From Shewanella basaltis (lineage in GTDB: Bacteria > Pseudomonadota > Gammaproteobacteria > Enterobacterales > Shewanellaceae): a DNA stretch of 64,000 nt. The notes beneath the pieces were generated by a model, which did no database searches, had not been told where the DNA came from, and saw only the letters and a program-made list of their open reading frames with translations. The first letter of the stretch is position 1. Every line of letters begins with the position of its first letter. The stretch covers positions 124,001 to 188,000 of the forward strand of contig NZ_JAKILA010000001.1 of assembly GCF_023283885.1 (NCBI RefSeq), read 5' to 3'. Below, piece by piece: positions 48,872 through 59,100 of this stretch. The position numbers and the translations under genes were made by a program.

Positions 48872-49837
48872 TTATGAAGGCTCAATATTACGTAAATGTT
48901 GTCGCACAGATAAATATGAGCCCAACCAACCTAAAAATGATGCCAATAGCATTAGTTTCAATAATTCAGTAAACGTTAACGATTGTATGGTTAATTGACT
49001 GCCATATAATCCCAAAAGTTCCGCTAATGCTCCGTCGAGATACCACACTAACGCATTAATGATAAGCCAGGCTAAAATGCCCCCTATTACGCCATACCAG
49101 ATACCAGTATATAAAAATGGGCGCTGAATAAAGGACTCGGTGGCGCCTACCAGCTTCATCACTTCTATTTCGGTGCGACGGTTCATAATGGCTAAACGAA
49201 TAGTGTTACCGATAACCAATACCACAGCTAACACCAATAACGCGGCAATGGCGAGGACCGTTTTTTCGAGTAATTTAAGTAATGCTTGCAAGCGCTCTAA
49301 CCACTCAATATCAAGTCGGCCAAAGTTGACCTCGGGCTCACGTTCCAGCTTTGTCAGTAATTCGCGCGCGCCCGTTGGGCTTGAATACTTAACCGACGGC
49401 GTTACTGTCACGACAGCAGGCAGTGGATTGTCATCAAGGTAAGATAACGCTTCGCCAAACCCTGATAGGCGCTGAAATTCTTCTAATGCTTGGTCGCGGC
49501 TGATATAACTGACCGTTTCCACTTCACGAAATGCTTTAATACGCGATAATAAACTTTGAATCGATTGCTCGCTGCGACCTTTATTAATAAATAATGATAT
49601 TTCAGCTGCGCTATTCCACGACTGAGTAATATTTTCAGCATTTTTGACTAATACTTGTAACGCCGCAGGCAAACTTAAGCTGACCCCGAGTACGGCCATG
49701 GTCATAACCGATGACACAGGGCTGCGCCACAACTCCCCCATACTCGACATGCCTTGCTGCACATGCCGAATAAAAAACATCACAATACGACCACTTAAGG
49801 GAAGTTTGCTTTGGGTAATATTGGGTTTCTTGCTCAT
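48872..49837 (-). CDS. ftsX: Cell division protein FtsX
   Basis: Inner-membrane partner of the FtsE ATPase, 321 residues with four membrane helices (about 45-65, 190-215, 245-265, 290-312) and a periplasmic loop. Through EnvC-like activators it controls peptidoglycan amidases at the septum. It overlaps ftsE by 4 bp. Confidence 0.96.
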   Translation of the reverse strand: MSKKPNITQSKLPLSGRIVMFFIRHVQQGMSSMGELWRSPVSSVMTMAVLGVSLSLPAALQVLVKNAENITQSWNSAAEISLFINKGRSEQSIQSLLSRIKAFREVETVSYISRDQALEEFQRLSGFGEALSYLDDNPLPAVVTVTPSVKYSSPTGARELLTKLEREPEVNFGRLDIEWLERLQALLKLLEKTVLAIAALLVLAVVLVIGNTIRLAIMNRRTEIEVMKLVGATESFIQRPFLYTGIWYGVIGGILAWLIINALVWYLDGALAELLGLYGSQLTIQSLTFTELLKLMLLASFLGWLGSYLSVRQHLRNIEPS

Positions 49838-50517
49838 CGCATTGTCTCCCTGCCACTGCTTTCACCACCCAACATACGGCCTTGACGTAAGGTAAAGGTG
49901 CGATACTTCATCCGCGCAATTAATCCAAGGTCGTGAGTTGCAATTAATACACTGGTGCCAGAGTCATTAAAGGTCTCAAATAAACGTAAAATGTCCATCG
50001 ACAATTTAGGATCTAAGTTACCCGTTGGCTCATCGGCAAGTAATAAAGGAGGTTTATTAACAATCGCCCGAGCAATACCCACACGCTGCTGCTCACCACC
50101 AGACAACATTATCGGTAAGTGACGCTCTTTTCCGTATAAGCCCACCATATCGAGAGCGCCCGCAACCCGCTTGCGAATTTCGCCATGAGAAAAGCCTTCA
50201 ATCACTAATGGTAAGGCAATGTTGTCAAACACACTTTTATCCATCAAAAGATGATGGTTTTGAAAAATCATACCAATATTACGGCGCAAATAAGGCACAT
50301 GCTTAGGGCCGACATTGGCAATGTTATGACCATTAATAGACACTTTACCTGCAGTTGCACGCTCAATGACGGTGATCAATTTGAGCAAGGTACTTTTACC
50401 TGCACCTGAATGGCCAGTTAAAAAAGCCATTTCACCTTGTCTAAGGTGAAAATTGACATCCATCAGCGCTTTTTGGCCACCTGGATAGATTTTACTAACC
50501 TGCTCAAATTGGATCAT
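49834..50517 (-). CDS. ftsE: Cell division ATP-binding protein FtsE
   Basis: ABC ATPase of 227 residues. Walker A is GHSGAGKST, the signature is LSGGEQQRVGIARAI and Walker B is LLLADEPTGNLD. It powers FtsX and starts 3 bp after ftsY ends. Confidence 0.98.
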   Translation of the reverse strand: MIQFEQVSKIYPGGQKALMDVNFHLRQGEMAFLTGHSGAGKSTLLKLITVIERATAGKVSINGHNIANVGPKHVPYLRRNIGMIFQNHHLLMDKSVFDNIALPLVIEGFSHGEIRKRVAGALDMVGLYGKERHLPIMLSGGEQQRVGIARAIVNKPPLLLADEPTGNLDPKLSMDILRLFETFNDSGTSVLIATHDLGLIARMKYRTFTLRQGRMLGGESSGRETMR

Positions 50518-50520
50518 AAA

Positions 50521-52125
50521 TTATTGGTCCGTTTTTTCCTGACTGAATAACGCTTCGATGAAGTCATCTGCGTTAAAGGTACGTAAATCATCAATTTGTT
50601 CGCCCACGCCAATATGACGAATAGGAATGTTAAACTTATCTGCAATGGCAAAGACCACCCCACCTTTAGCCGTGCCATCAAGCTTACTGATGGTTAAGCC
50701 GGTCACGCCAACCGCTTCTTGGAATAACTGCGCCTGACTAATCGCATTTTGGCCGGTGCTTGCATCTAGGGTTAGCATCACTTCATGCGGGGTTTCTGGG
50801 TCGAGCTTTTTCATCACTCGCACCACTTTTTTAAGCTCTTCCATTAAGTGGCTTTTGTTTTGTAAACGTCCAGCTGTGTCGGCAATTAATACATCCACTT
50901 TACGTGCTTTTGCGGCTTGTAAGGCGTCAAATAGCACCGAGGCACTGTCTGCCCCTGTGTGTTGAGCCACCACAGGGATATTGTTGCGCTGACCCCACAC
51001 CTGTAGTTGTTCTACCGCTGCGGCACGAAAGGTGTCACCCGCCGCTAACATGACAGATTTACCTTGATTTTGGTACTGTTTTGCTAATTTTCCGATAGTC
51101 GTGGTTTTACCAACACCATTAACACCAACCATCAAAATAACAAAGGGACCATTGGCATTATCGGGCACCAATGGAATCGCAACTGGTTCGAGCATTTTTT
51201 GCATTTCGTCACGCATTAACTCATAAAGTGCTTCTGCATTTTTTAGCTGTTTACGTGAGGCGTGTTCAGTTAGGCTTTTAATTAATTTGGTGGTGGTTTC
51301 CACCCCAACATCGGCTATTAACAACTGCTCTTCTAGCTCTTCAAATAAGTCATCATCGATTTTTTTACCGCTAAATAAGCCAATAAAGCCAGAACCGATG
51401 TTTTCACTGGTGCGCATTAAACCACGCTTTAAACGAGCAAACATGCCTTCTTTTTTAGGCTTCTCTTGTGGCTCGTCTTGGACTTCTAGCTCAATGGATT
51501 CAATTGGAACTTGCTCCGCAAGAGCTTGAGTTTCAGCCTCTTGTGCTGCCTGCTGTGCGGCTAATTGCTCTGCTGCAAGCTTTTCAGCGGCGATTGCCTG
51601 CTCTTCTGCTGCAATGCGCTCAGCGTCAAGACGAGCCTGCTCTGCACGTTCATTGTCAATGCGCTGTTGCTCTACACGTTCAGCGGCTAAACGCTCAGCC
51701 TCTTGTGCTGCCTGCTGCGCGGCTAATTGCTCTGCAGCAAGCTTTTCAGCAGCGATTGCCTGCTCTGCACGTTCATTGTCAATACGCTGTTGCTCTGCAC
51801 GTTCATTGTCAATACGCTGTTGCTCTGCACGTTCAGCGGCTAAGCGCTCAGCCTCTTGTGCTGCCTGCTGCGCGGCTAATTGCTCTGCTGCAAGCTTTTC
51901 GGCAGCGATTGCCTGCTCTTCTGCTGCAATGCGCTCAGCATCAAGACGTGCCGTTTCTAATTGCGCCGCTTCAGCAGCTTGCTTTTGTTGCTCAGCCTGT
52001 TGCGATTGTTCGGTGCTATCGGTGGCAGCATCTTGCGCAATGTGTGCATCAGTTTGTTGCTGCTCTTCAACTTCAGGGGCGGGCTTATCTTTACGAAACC
52101 AGGAAAAAAAACCTTTCTTTGCCAT
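50521..52125 (-). CDS. ftsY: Signal recognition particle receptor FtsY
   Basis: SRP receptor GTPase of 534 residues. The N-terminal A domain (residues about 1-210) is very acidic and contains tandem repeats rich in Ala, Glu and Gln. The NG domain follows with G1 GVNGVGKTTTIGK, DTAGR and TKLDGTAKGG-type SKLDGTAKGG. It docks ribosomes with SRP at the membrane. First gene of the ftsYEX operon; rsmD diverges from it. Confidence 0.97.
   Translation of the reverse strand: MAKKGFFSWFRKDKPAPEVEEQQQTDAHIAQDAATDSTEQSQQAEQQKQAAEAAQLETARLDAERIAAEEQAIAAEKLAAEQLAAQQAAQEAERLAAERAEQQRIDNERAEQQRIDNERAEQAIAAEKLAAEQLAAQQAAQEAERLAAERVEQQRIDNERAEQARLDAERIAAEEQAIAAEKLAAEQLAAQQAAQEAETQALAEQVPIESIELEVQDEPQEKPKKEGMFARLKRGLMRTSENIGSGFIGLFSGKKIDDDLFEELEEQLLIADVGVETTTKLIKSLTEHASRKQLKNAEALYELMRDEMQKMLEPVAIPLVPDNANGPFVILMVGVNGVGKTTTIGKLAKQYQNQGKSVMLAAGDTFRAAAVEQLQVWGQRNNIPVVAQHTGADSASVLFDALQAAKARKVDVLIADTAGRLQNKSHLMEELKKVVRVMKKLDPETPHEVMLTLDASTGQNAISQAQLFQEAVGVTGLTISKLDGTAKGGVVFAIADKFNIPIRHIGVGEQIDDLRTFNADDFIEALFSQEKTDQ
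51534..51957 (-). repeat. Tandem coding repeats in the ftsY A domain
   Basis: Three near-identical blocks encode LAAEQLAAQQAAQEAE preceded by AIAAEK, separated by one to three copies of the short unit EQQRIDNERA. The DNA copies are almost identical, pointing to recent expansion by slippage or recombination. Confidence 0.9.
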
Positions 52126-52306
52126 GTTTGCTACCAGTATTTATAGGTTTAAAAATTCGGTTGAAGCCGTTTGTTGCATCTCTGTGCAGTAAAATGATGA
52201 ATACTCACATTTAATCACGAGTTTGATATAAAATAACGACGGTTCAGATTGTGGCATAGTCTACCACTTTCTTTTTTCTTTGTTCAGGCAAAATCACGAG
52301 GGTGAG

Positions 52307-52900
52307 ATGGCTAAAAAAAACACCAGCAGCGGTCAGGTGCGAATTATTTCAGGTCAATGGCGCTCACGTAAGCTACCAATCCACGATTTAGAAGGCTTGC
52401 GCCCTACAACCGACCGAGTTCGTGAAACCCTATTTAACTGGATTGCCAGTGATGTTCGTGGTGCGCGAGTGCTTGACTGTTTTGCAGGCAGTGGTGCGTT
52501 GTCACTTGAAGCATTATCGCGTTATGCTGAATTTGCCACCATGATTGAACTGCAAAAAGATGCGGCGAACCAGTTAAAACAAAACCTTACCACCCTACAA
52601 TGCCAACATGCTGATGTTATCAATGGTGACAGCTTGCAAGTGCTAGCAAAAGGCACTCAAAACGGTTTTGACATCGTGTTTATTGACCCGCCATTTCGCA
52701 AAGAACTCGCAGCCAAAGCCATTGATCTATTAATGACTCACCATTGGCTCAACAACAACGCCTTAATTTACGTTGAAACCGAGTCTGAAATCACGGCGCT
52801 GCCTGTACCCGCCTCTTGGGTCCCACTCAAAGAGAAACAAGCAGGCCAGGTGACTTACCGCCTTTATCAATATCAAACGCCTGACACTTCGGCGCAATAA
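52307..52900 (+). CDS. rsmD: 16S rRNA (guanine-966-N2)-methyltransferase
   Basis: SAM-dependent enzyme of 197 residues starting at the ATG at 52307 behind GAGGGTGAG. Motifs are RPTTDRVRETLFNW, LDCFAGSGALSLEA and the catalytic FIDPPF. It methylates G966 of 16S rRNA. The divergent position to ftsY and the following DUF1145 gene match E. coli. Confidence 0.97.
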   Translation: MAKKNTSSGQVRIISGQWRSRKLPIHDLEGLRPTTDRVRETLFNWIASDVRGARVLDCFAGSGALSLEALSRYAEFATMIELQKDAANQLKQNLTTLQCQHADVINGDSLQVLAKGTQNGFDIVFIDPPFRKELAAKAIDLLMTHHWLNNNALIYVETESEITALPVPASWVPLKEKQAGQVTYRLYQYQTPDTSAQ

Positions 52901-52902
52901 TC

Positions 52903-53220
52903 ATGCTCTTTAAGCAGGCGCTAAACGATACCGCACGAAATGATCTGATATTAATCGGTAAAACCGCAACATTGTCGATGTGGGTATTATTTGTCTATGG
53001 ATTTTTTGTATTTAGTCAAGATGTTGCCACTTTGCTGACGCTTTTGGCTGCATTTACTGCAGTCATGCACCTGTTATTAATTTTAGCGGTTCGTGTTAGC
53101 CCTAAAGGTCAAAACCAACCCTGCATAAAATACGCAGCCATTTTAGTATGGGGGATATTTGCTATAGGCGATCTAAGCCGCACCTCACTTGTTAATCACA
53201 TTAACAAAAAGCCCCGTTAA
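52903..53220 (+). CDS. DUF1145 family membrane protein (YhhL-like)
   Basis: Protein of 105 residues with three predicted membrane helices. It starts 2 bp after rsmD and corresponds by position and layout to E. coli yhhL. Its 3' end overlaps the stem of a terminator. Function unknown. Confidence 0.8.
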   Translation: MLFKQALNDTARNDLILIGKTATLSMWVLFVYGFFVFSQDVATLLTLLAAFTAVMHLLLILAVRVSPKGQNQPCIKYAAILVWGIFAIGDLSRTSLVNHINKKPR

Positions 53221-53233
53221 TTTAACGAGGCCC
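53206..53233 (-). terminator. Terminator of cymA, shared with yhhL-like gene
   Basis: On the minus strand GCCTCGTTAA and TTAACGGGGC pair, followed by TTTTTGTT. It lies 21 bp beyond the cymA stop, between the convergent genes. Confidence 0.8.
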
Positions 53234-53253
53234 TATTTAACATGATGTGCTAA

Positions 53254-53817
53254 TTACTTTTTAGGGTAAGGATGAGCAACACCTTTATGACAATCAACAC
53301 AGGTTTTTCTGTCTTCAGGTGCTTTTTTGAAGTTATTGCTGTGCATTCTCACAGCCATTTTCTTCATTGTTTCTGGTTGGTTTTCATAAATACGTGTATG
53401 GCAGTGCTGACAGTTAGCAGAGTCATTGCTACGGAAGTATTCTAAGGCCAAGTCCGCTTGCTGTTTACGGTTTTCATCTAACCATTCTTGAGTCATAAAG
53501 CCATCGATAGTCATTAAGCCAATCAAGTCTTTAGACACGATGATTTTCTTGATCAAGTAATCAACTGGACCATGAGGTAAGTGACAATCTTGACATTGCA
53601 CTGTCACACCAGCACTGCCACCACCGTGAGCAGATGCCATGACTTCATCTCTTAATGAGTGATCTCGGTGACACGTCATACAAAAAGTATCGCTACTTGT
53701 TGCATGTAATGTTTGTTGTGTTGCGAAATAGCCTACGACACCCACAATTACACCAACCACAATCAGTGCAATAATCGAGTATTTCGCGCTTGGTTTAAAT
53801 AGTGCACGCCAGTTCAT
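53254..53817 (-). CDS. cymA: Tetraheme menaquinol dehydrogenase CymA
   Basis: Inner-membrane NapC/NirT-type cytochrome of 187 residues. One N-terminal helix (about 12-32) anchors a periplasmic domain with exactly four CxxCH sites at residues 46-50, 75-79, 136-140 and 173-177. It oxidises menaquinol and hands electrons to fumarate, nitrate, nitrite, DMSO and metal reductases in Shewanella. The sequence is close to the S. oneidensis protein throughout. It is monocistronic, which fits its role as a shared hub. Its quinone comes from the men operon 6 kb away. Confidence 0.98.
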   Translation of the reverse strand: MNWRALFKPSAKYSIIALIVVGVIVGVVGYFATQQTLHATSSDTFCMTCHRDHSLRDEVMASAHGGGSAGVTVQCQDCHLPHGPVDYLIKKIIVSKDLIGLMTIDGFMTQEWLDENRKQQADLALEYFRSNDSANCQHCHTRIYENQPETMKKMAVRMHSNNFKKAPEDRKTCVDCHKGVAHPYPKK

Positions 53818-54154
53818 TGTTCAATCTCCATAATACCTAAAACGACATTTCTAATATTTGTTTATTTAGTTTAGGATTTTTTGAAATTATAAAATTGATT
53901 CTAGTCGCTGTTTTTATGATTCATTATCGAAAAATATCTAAAATGCGAGCTAGATCGCTACTCAATGATTATTGGCCATCTATACACGGTCTAAATACGC
54001 AAATAGTTTGGTGTTTATAAGCGTTTTATTGACTTTTTTAAGGCTAAAAATGTGTGCTGGCGCATTGTTTGCCACAGCATATACGTTTATATTGAGACTG
54101 AGCACAAATACGGTTATCCGAATGCTCTTAATGTTGGTTCACTTTTAGGATGTT
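53818..54154 (-). promoter_or_regulatory. cymA upstream region with a weak CRP-like dyad
   Basis: AT-rich gap of 337 bp between divergent genes with no supported coding frame. TGCGA-N6-TCGCT at 53944-53959 has the spacing of a CRP site but differs symmetrically from TGTGA/TCACA. CRP is known to control anaerobic respiration genes in Shewanella. I see no other clear signal. Confidence 0.35.
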
Positions 54155-54553
54155 ATGCGTAAATCTCTTCGCCATTATCTGATTGCTATTTGCACTTTGT
54201 TGTCTTTAATCGGACAAGGTGTATTAGCTAATGGGTATACGATGATTATGCCTAACGATATGACCCCGCAAGCTAACACGACAATGATGCCTAAAGACAC
54301 ACTCAATCACAGTGACTGTCATAGCATGATGCAAGAGCAAGTCACGACGCCAACCAGCACAAGTCATTGTTGTGATAACACAGGTAATTGCAAAAATGAT
54401 TGCAGCCATTGCTTTAGCATTACTTTTACGGGTACGGTTTTCAATACCGATGTTGCAATAAGCCCTGCTCTTGCCGATACCGCGGTCACACTACTCATTG
54501 CTCAATTATTTTCTATTGATAGCCCTCCAGCGTTTCGCCCCCCTATTGTTTAA
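54155..54553 (+). CDS. Secreted Met/His/Cys-rich protein at copper efflux locus
   Basis: Protein of 132 residues with a signal peptide ending near VLA. The mature N-terminal part is rich in Met, His and Cys (MMPKDTLNHSDCHSMM, SHCCDNTGNCKNDCSHC), like metal-binding leaders of the CopL/DUF2946 kind. It lies 128 bp before the CusB-like gene on the same strand. A role in binding copper or silver before efflux is inference from composition and position. Confidence 0.75.
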   Translation: MRKSLRHYLIAICTLLSLIGQGVLANGYTMIMPNDMTPQANTTMMPKDTLNHSDCHSMMQEQVTTPTSTSHCCDNTGNCKNDCSHCFSITFTGTVFNTDVAISPALADTAVTLLIAQLFSIDSPPAFRPPIV

Positions 54554-54681
54554 CCTCAACCCCATTGTGTCGGCCTAGAGTCGACTGCGTAAACTCGATT
54601 ATATTTTAATAATACCCATGGTTTATCAACGTAATGGCAATACGCATTGTACGTTTCGTTCTTCCATGGTTTGAGGTTAAT

Positions 54682-56151
54682 ATGAAACACTCTCTTTATG
54701 TTGCACTACTTGTGGCAGCAAGCCTATTAAGTTATGCCTTTGTGTTACCCGCTTATGCAGCGATTGAACCAGCAGAGCATCAACACCATTATTACTGCCC
54801 CATGCACCCAGAAGTCACCAGCGCCACACCTGGGAGCTGCCCTAAATGTGGCATGTTTTTAATCACAAAAGAACCAGATACTGCCGAGCCAGAAACTGAG
54901 CATAAACAGCATACTGACGTACACATTCCTCCGGCTGCCCAAAAAATATTTGAGCAGCCTATTGCTTCACTAGAATCAGTGGTTGACCCAAGCGTTACCA
55001 GTAAAACGCCCCTGCAAACCACTAAGTACATTTGCCCTATGCACCCTCATGTGGTCTCTGATGAGCCAGGAAATTGCCCAATTTGTGGCATGAATCTAGA
55101 AAAAGTGGCAGTTGCCGATCCACATCAAGACGTTGTTGTCGGTGTATCAGGCGGGATGCAGCAAGCACTTGGAATGCGCAGCCATGTAGTGACTAAAAGC
55201 AGTTTATCGCGCCAAGTTAATACCATTGGCACGGTGCAGTATAACGAAAATACCATAGGCCATGTTCATACTCGTGCTACCGGATGGATTGAAACCCTGA
55301 CTGTACATAATGTTGGTCAACAGGTTAAAAAGGGCCAGCTTTTGTATGAGCTATATTCGCCTGAACTGGTCAACGCTCAAGACGATTACACTCAAGCATT
55401 GGATTACCTAAAGCAAGATAAACAGCGAGGCCGTGTTTTACTCAGCAAAGCCCGTAAACGCTTAGCATTATTAGGCGTTGATGAAGAGGTCATTCATCGC
55501 CTTGAAAAAACCGGAGAAACCATTTACCGCGTACCGTTTTATGCACCGCAAAGTGGCTTTATTAGTGAGTTAACCATACGTCATGGCATGTACATTCAAC
55601 CGGGTGACACGCTTTTTGAAATCGTCAACTTAGACAGTGTATGGGTTATTGCCGACGTGTTTGAAAACGAACAAAGTTGGTTAACCGAAGGCCGAAAAGT
55701 CAGTGTGAGCGCTGCAGCACAAGGCTTGTTTGATATTGATTCAAACATTGATTACATCTACCCAGAACTCGATCCCGTTACTCGCGCTATGCGGGTCAGA
55801 ATTAAACTAAACAATATGCAGGACAAGCTTAGGCCCGGCACCTTAGTAGATGTCACCTTATACGGCCAACCCAAACAAGATGTATTAACAGTGCCAACCG
55901 AAGCATTGATTTTAACGGGCAGAGAAAACCGGGTAGTAGTACAGCGCAGCGACACAAGTTTTGCTTCGGTTCCAGTCAAGATAGGCATGATGGCTCAAGG
56001 CAAAGCCGAAGTCTTAGACGGCCTAAACGAGCACGACAAAGTGGTGGTATCAGGTCAGTTTTTACTGGATTCTGAAGCCAGTATTCAAGGCAGCTTGCAG
56101 CGGTTAAGTGGTGTTGGTAAACAAACCAACACTGACGCACATCAACACTAA
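54682..56151 (+). CDS. cusB: Copper/silver efflux RND periplasmic adaptor (CusB type)
   Basis: Membrane fusion protein of 489 residues starting at the ATG at 54682 behind GAGG. A signal peptide is followed by two heavy-metal-binding modules, each CPMHP...CPxCGM (residues about 35-58 and 115-140), spaced by an acidic linker. The barrel-sandwich and beta-barrel parts follow (TGWIETLTVHNVGQQVKKGQ). Classical E. coli CusB lacks the doubled module. It sits 11 bp before cusA. The outer-membrane CusC part is not in the window. Confidence 0.92.
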   Translation: MKHSLYVALLVAASLLSYAFVLPAYAAIEPAEHQHHYYCPMHPEVTSATPGSCPKCGMFLITKEPDTAEPETEHKQHTDVHIPPAAQKIFEQPIASLESVVDPSVTSKTPLQTTKYICPMHPHVVSDEPGNCPICGMNLEKVAVADPHQDVVVGVSGGMQQALGMRSHVVTKSSLSRQVNTIGTVQYNENTIGHVHTRATGWIETLTVHNVGQQVKKGQLLYELYSPELVNAQDDYTQALDYLKQDKQRGRVLLSKARKRLALLGVDEEVIHRLEKTGETIYRVPFYAPQSGFISELTIRHGMYIQPGDTLFEIVNLDSVWVIADVFENEQSWLTEGRKVSVSAAAQGLFDIDSNIDYIYPELDPVTRAMRVRIKLNNMQDKLRPGTLVDVTLYGQPKQDVLTVPTEALILTGRENRVVVQRSDTSFASVPVKIGMMAQGKAEVLDGLNEHDKVVVSGQFLLDSEASIQGSLQRLSGVGKQTNTDAHQH

Positions 56152-56162
56152 GGAGCCTTGCT

Positions 56163-59100
56163 ATGCTAGCGCAAATTATCAATGCTTCAATTAAAAACCG
56201 CATTATGGTGTTGTTGTTTACCGCCATCATTGCGCTGGTTGGTTATCAAGCCATGCGCACCACACCACTGGATGCGTTGCCCGACTTATCGGACGTACAG
56301 GTGATAGTGAAAACCAGTTATCCGGGCCAAGCGCCACAATTGGTAGAAGATCAAATCACCTACCCATTGTCTTCGGCCATGTTGGCCGTTCCGGGAGCAA
56401 AAACCGTACGCGGGTTCTCCATGTTTGGCGACTCGTTTGTGTATGTCATTTTTGAGGACGGCACCGACATTTACTGGGCACGTTCACGGGTGCTTGAGTA
56501 CCTTTCGCAAACACAAGACCTACTACCAGCAGGGGTAACACCAAGCCTAGGGCCAGATGCGTCAGGTGTTGGTTGGGTATTCCAATATGCACTTGTAGAC
56601 CGCAAAGGCCAATACGATTTGGCGCAATTACGCTCTTTGCAAGACTGGTTTTTAAAACTAGAGCTGCAAAGTGTGTCAGGCGTATCTGAAGTCGCAACCG
56701 TTGGCGGAATGGAGCAAACCTATCAAATTGTGGTCGACCCACACAAGTTGGCGTTATATCAAATTGATTTAATGACCATTAAAAACGCCCTCGATAATGC
56801 CAATAGTTCAACGGGCGGCTCGGTGATTGAAATGGCCGAAGCCGAATACATGATAACCTCAAGTGGTTATCGCCAAACCATTGCCGACTTTGCCGAAATC
56901 CCATTGGGCATTTTGTCTGAAACTGGCACGCCGATTTTAATGAAAGACGTCGCCCAGTTGCGCACTGGCCCTGCTGCAAGACGCGGTATTGCAGAGCTTG
57001 ATGGCCAAGGTGAAGTCGTGGGTGGCATTGTGGTGATGCGCTATGGCGAAAATGCCCTTGAAACCATTAACAATGTCAAACTCAAGCTCGAACAAATCAG
57101 CAATGGCCTGCCTGACGGGGTCGAGTTAGTCACCACTTACGATCGCTCTGAGTTAATTGTGCGCTCTGTCGACAACCTCAAACATAAAGTGCTTGAAGAA
57201 ATGCTCGTTGTTGGGCTGATTTGTTTATTGTTCTTGCTGCATGCGCGCTCGACATTAGTGGCTATTATCACCTTGCCCATTTCAATTTTAATTAGCTTTA
57301 TCGCCATGCATTTTATCGGTGTCAACGCCAACATTATGAGCCTAGGCGGGATTGCCATCGCCATTGGTGCGGTCGTTGATGCGTCTATCGTCATGGTGGA
57401 AAACACCCACAAACACTTAGAACATTTCCGCCAACAACATGGCTGTGCCCCAGAGGGTGAAGCACATTGGCAGCTAGTAAAAGACGCCTCTATTGAAGTA
57501 GGCCCAGCGCTGTTTTTTAGTTTATTAATTATTACTTTAAGCTTTATCCCTGTGTTTGCATTAGAAGCACAAGAAGGTCGCTTATTTCATCCTTTAGCGT
57601 TTACTAAAACGTTTGCCATGGCGGCATCGGCGATATTAGCCATCACCTTAATTCCGGTTTTAATGGGCTATTTTGTTCGCGGAAACATCCCTGACGAGCG
57701 TAAAAACCCACTCAGCCGTATATTAATCGCGCTATATCACCCGCTATTAACCTGGGTGTTACGTTTTCCTAAAATCACCATAATGATGGCAATTGTGGCG
57801 TTACTCAGCGCCTATTACCCATTAACTAAAATGGGCTCTGAATTTATGCCCACGCTCGAAGAAGGTGATTTACTGTATATGCCCACCACCTTGCCCGGCG
57901 TCAGCGCAGGCAAAGCGGCGGAGATTTTACAGCAAACAGATAGGCTGATTAAAACCGTGCCTGAGGTTAAGCGGGTATTTGGTAAGGTTGGCCGGGCACA
58001 AACCGCCACCGACCCTGCGCCATTAACCATGCTCGAAACCACCATAATGCTTAAACCTAGCAGCGAGTGGCGTGCAGGCACGACCTTAGAAAGCATCATT
58101 GCCCAACTGCAAAAAACCGTGCGTATACCGGGTATGACTAACGCCTGGGTACAACCAATTAAAACCCGTATTGATATGTTATCTACTGGCGTAAGAACTC
58201 CTGTCGGCATCAAAATATCAGGCTCAAATGTTGAGGAACTGCAACGAATTGGCAGCGAAATCGAAGCCGTAGTAAGCCAATTACCCGGTACCTTATCGGC
58301 ATTTGCCCAACGCAGCAGCGGTGGCCGTTATATTGATATAACCCCTAACTTAAAAAACGCTGCCCGCTATGGCATGACACTAAAAGACATTCAAGATGTG
58401 GTGCAAATTGCCATTGGCGGTATGTCGCTTGGCGAGTCGATCCAAGGCCAGGAACGCTATCCGATTAACATTCGTTACCCACGGGAACTACGCGATAACA
58501 TTGAAAAGCTCAAAGACCTCCCCGTGCTCACTAAAACCGGTAAATACTTACCTTTAAGCTACCTAGCAGAGCTCAGTATTAGTGACGGCGCCCCCATGCT
58601 TGCCAGTGAAAATGGCCGCCTTATTTCATGGGTGTTTGTCGACTTAAAAGATATTTCCATTGGTGAGTATATTGCTCAGGCTCAAACCGCGCTCGATGAA
58701 CAAATTAGTTTGCCGGCACGTTATAGCTACAGCTTTGCTGGCCAATATGAATATATGCAGCGGGTTGAAGCTAAAATGACCCTGGTGATCCCACTCATGA
58801 TTGCGGTCATTTTTATCTTATTAATGATGACCTTTAACTCTATGACTCAAGCACTGGTCATTATGCTCAGCTTGCCATTTTCACTGGTCGGCAGCGCTTG
58901 GTTACTCTATTCGCTCGAGTTTAATTTTTCGGTTGCCGTGTCAGTTGGCATGATAGCACTGGCAGGGGTTGCCGCTGAGTTTGGGGTAGTCATGCAGGTG
59001 TACCTCAACAACAGCATTGCCGCCTATAAACGACAAGACCGATACCAAACAAAAGCCGACTTAACCGCTGCGTTGATTGAAGGCGCTGTCATGCGCATAC

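Noticed and set aside
51534-51957. CRISPR-like regular repeats
   Set aside because: The repeats are in frame inside ftsY, have no unique spacers of even length and no cas genes nearby.
51468-52214. Long open frames on the plus strand opposite ftsY
   Set aside because: They are produced by the repetitive Ala/Glu/Gln codons of the FtsY A domain read backwards; the translations are low-complexity and have no ribosome sites.
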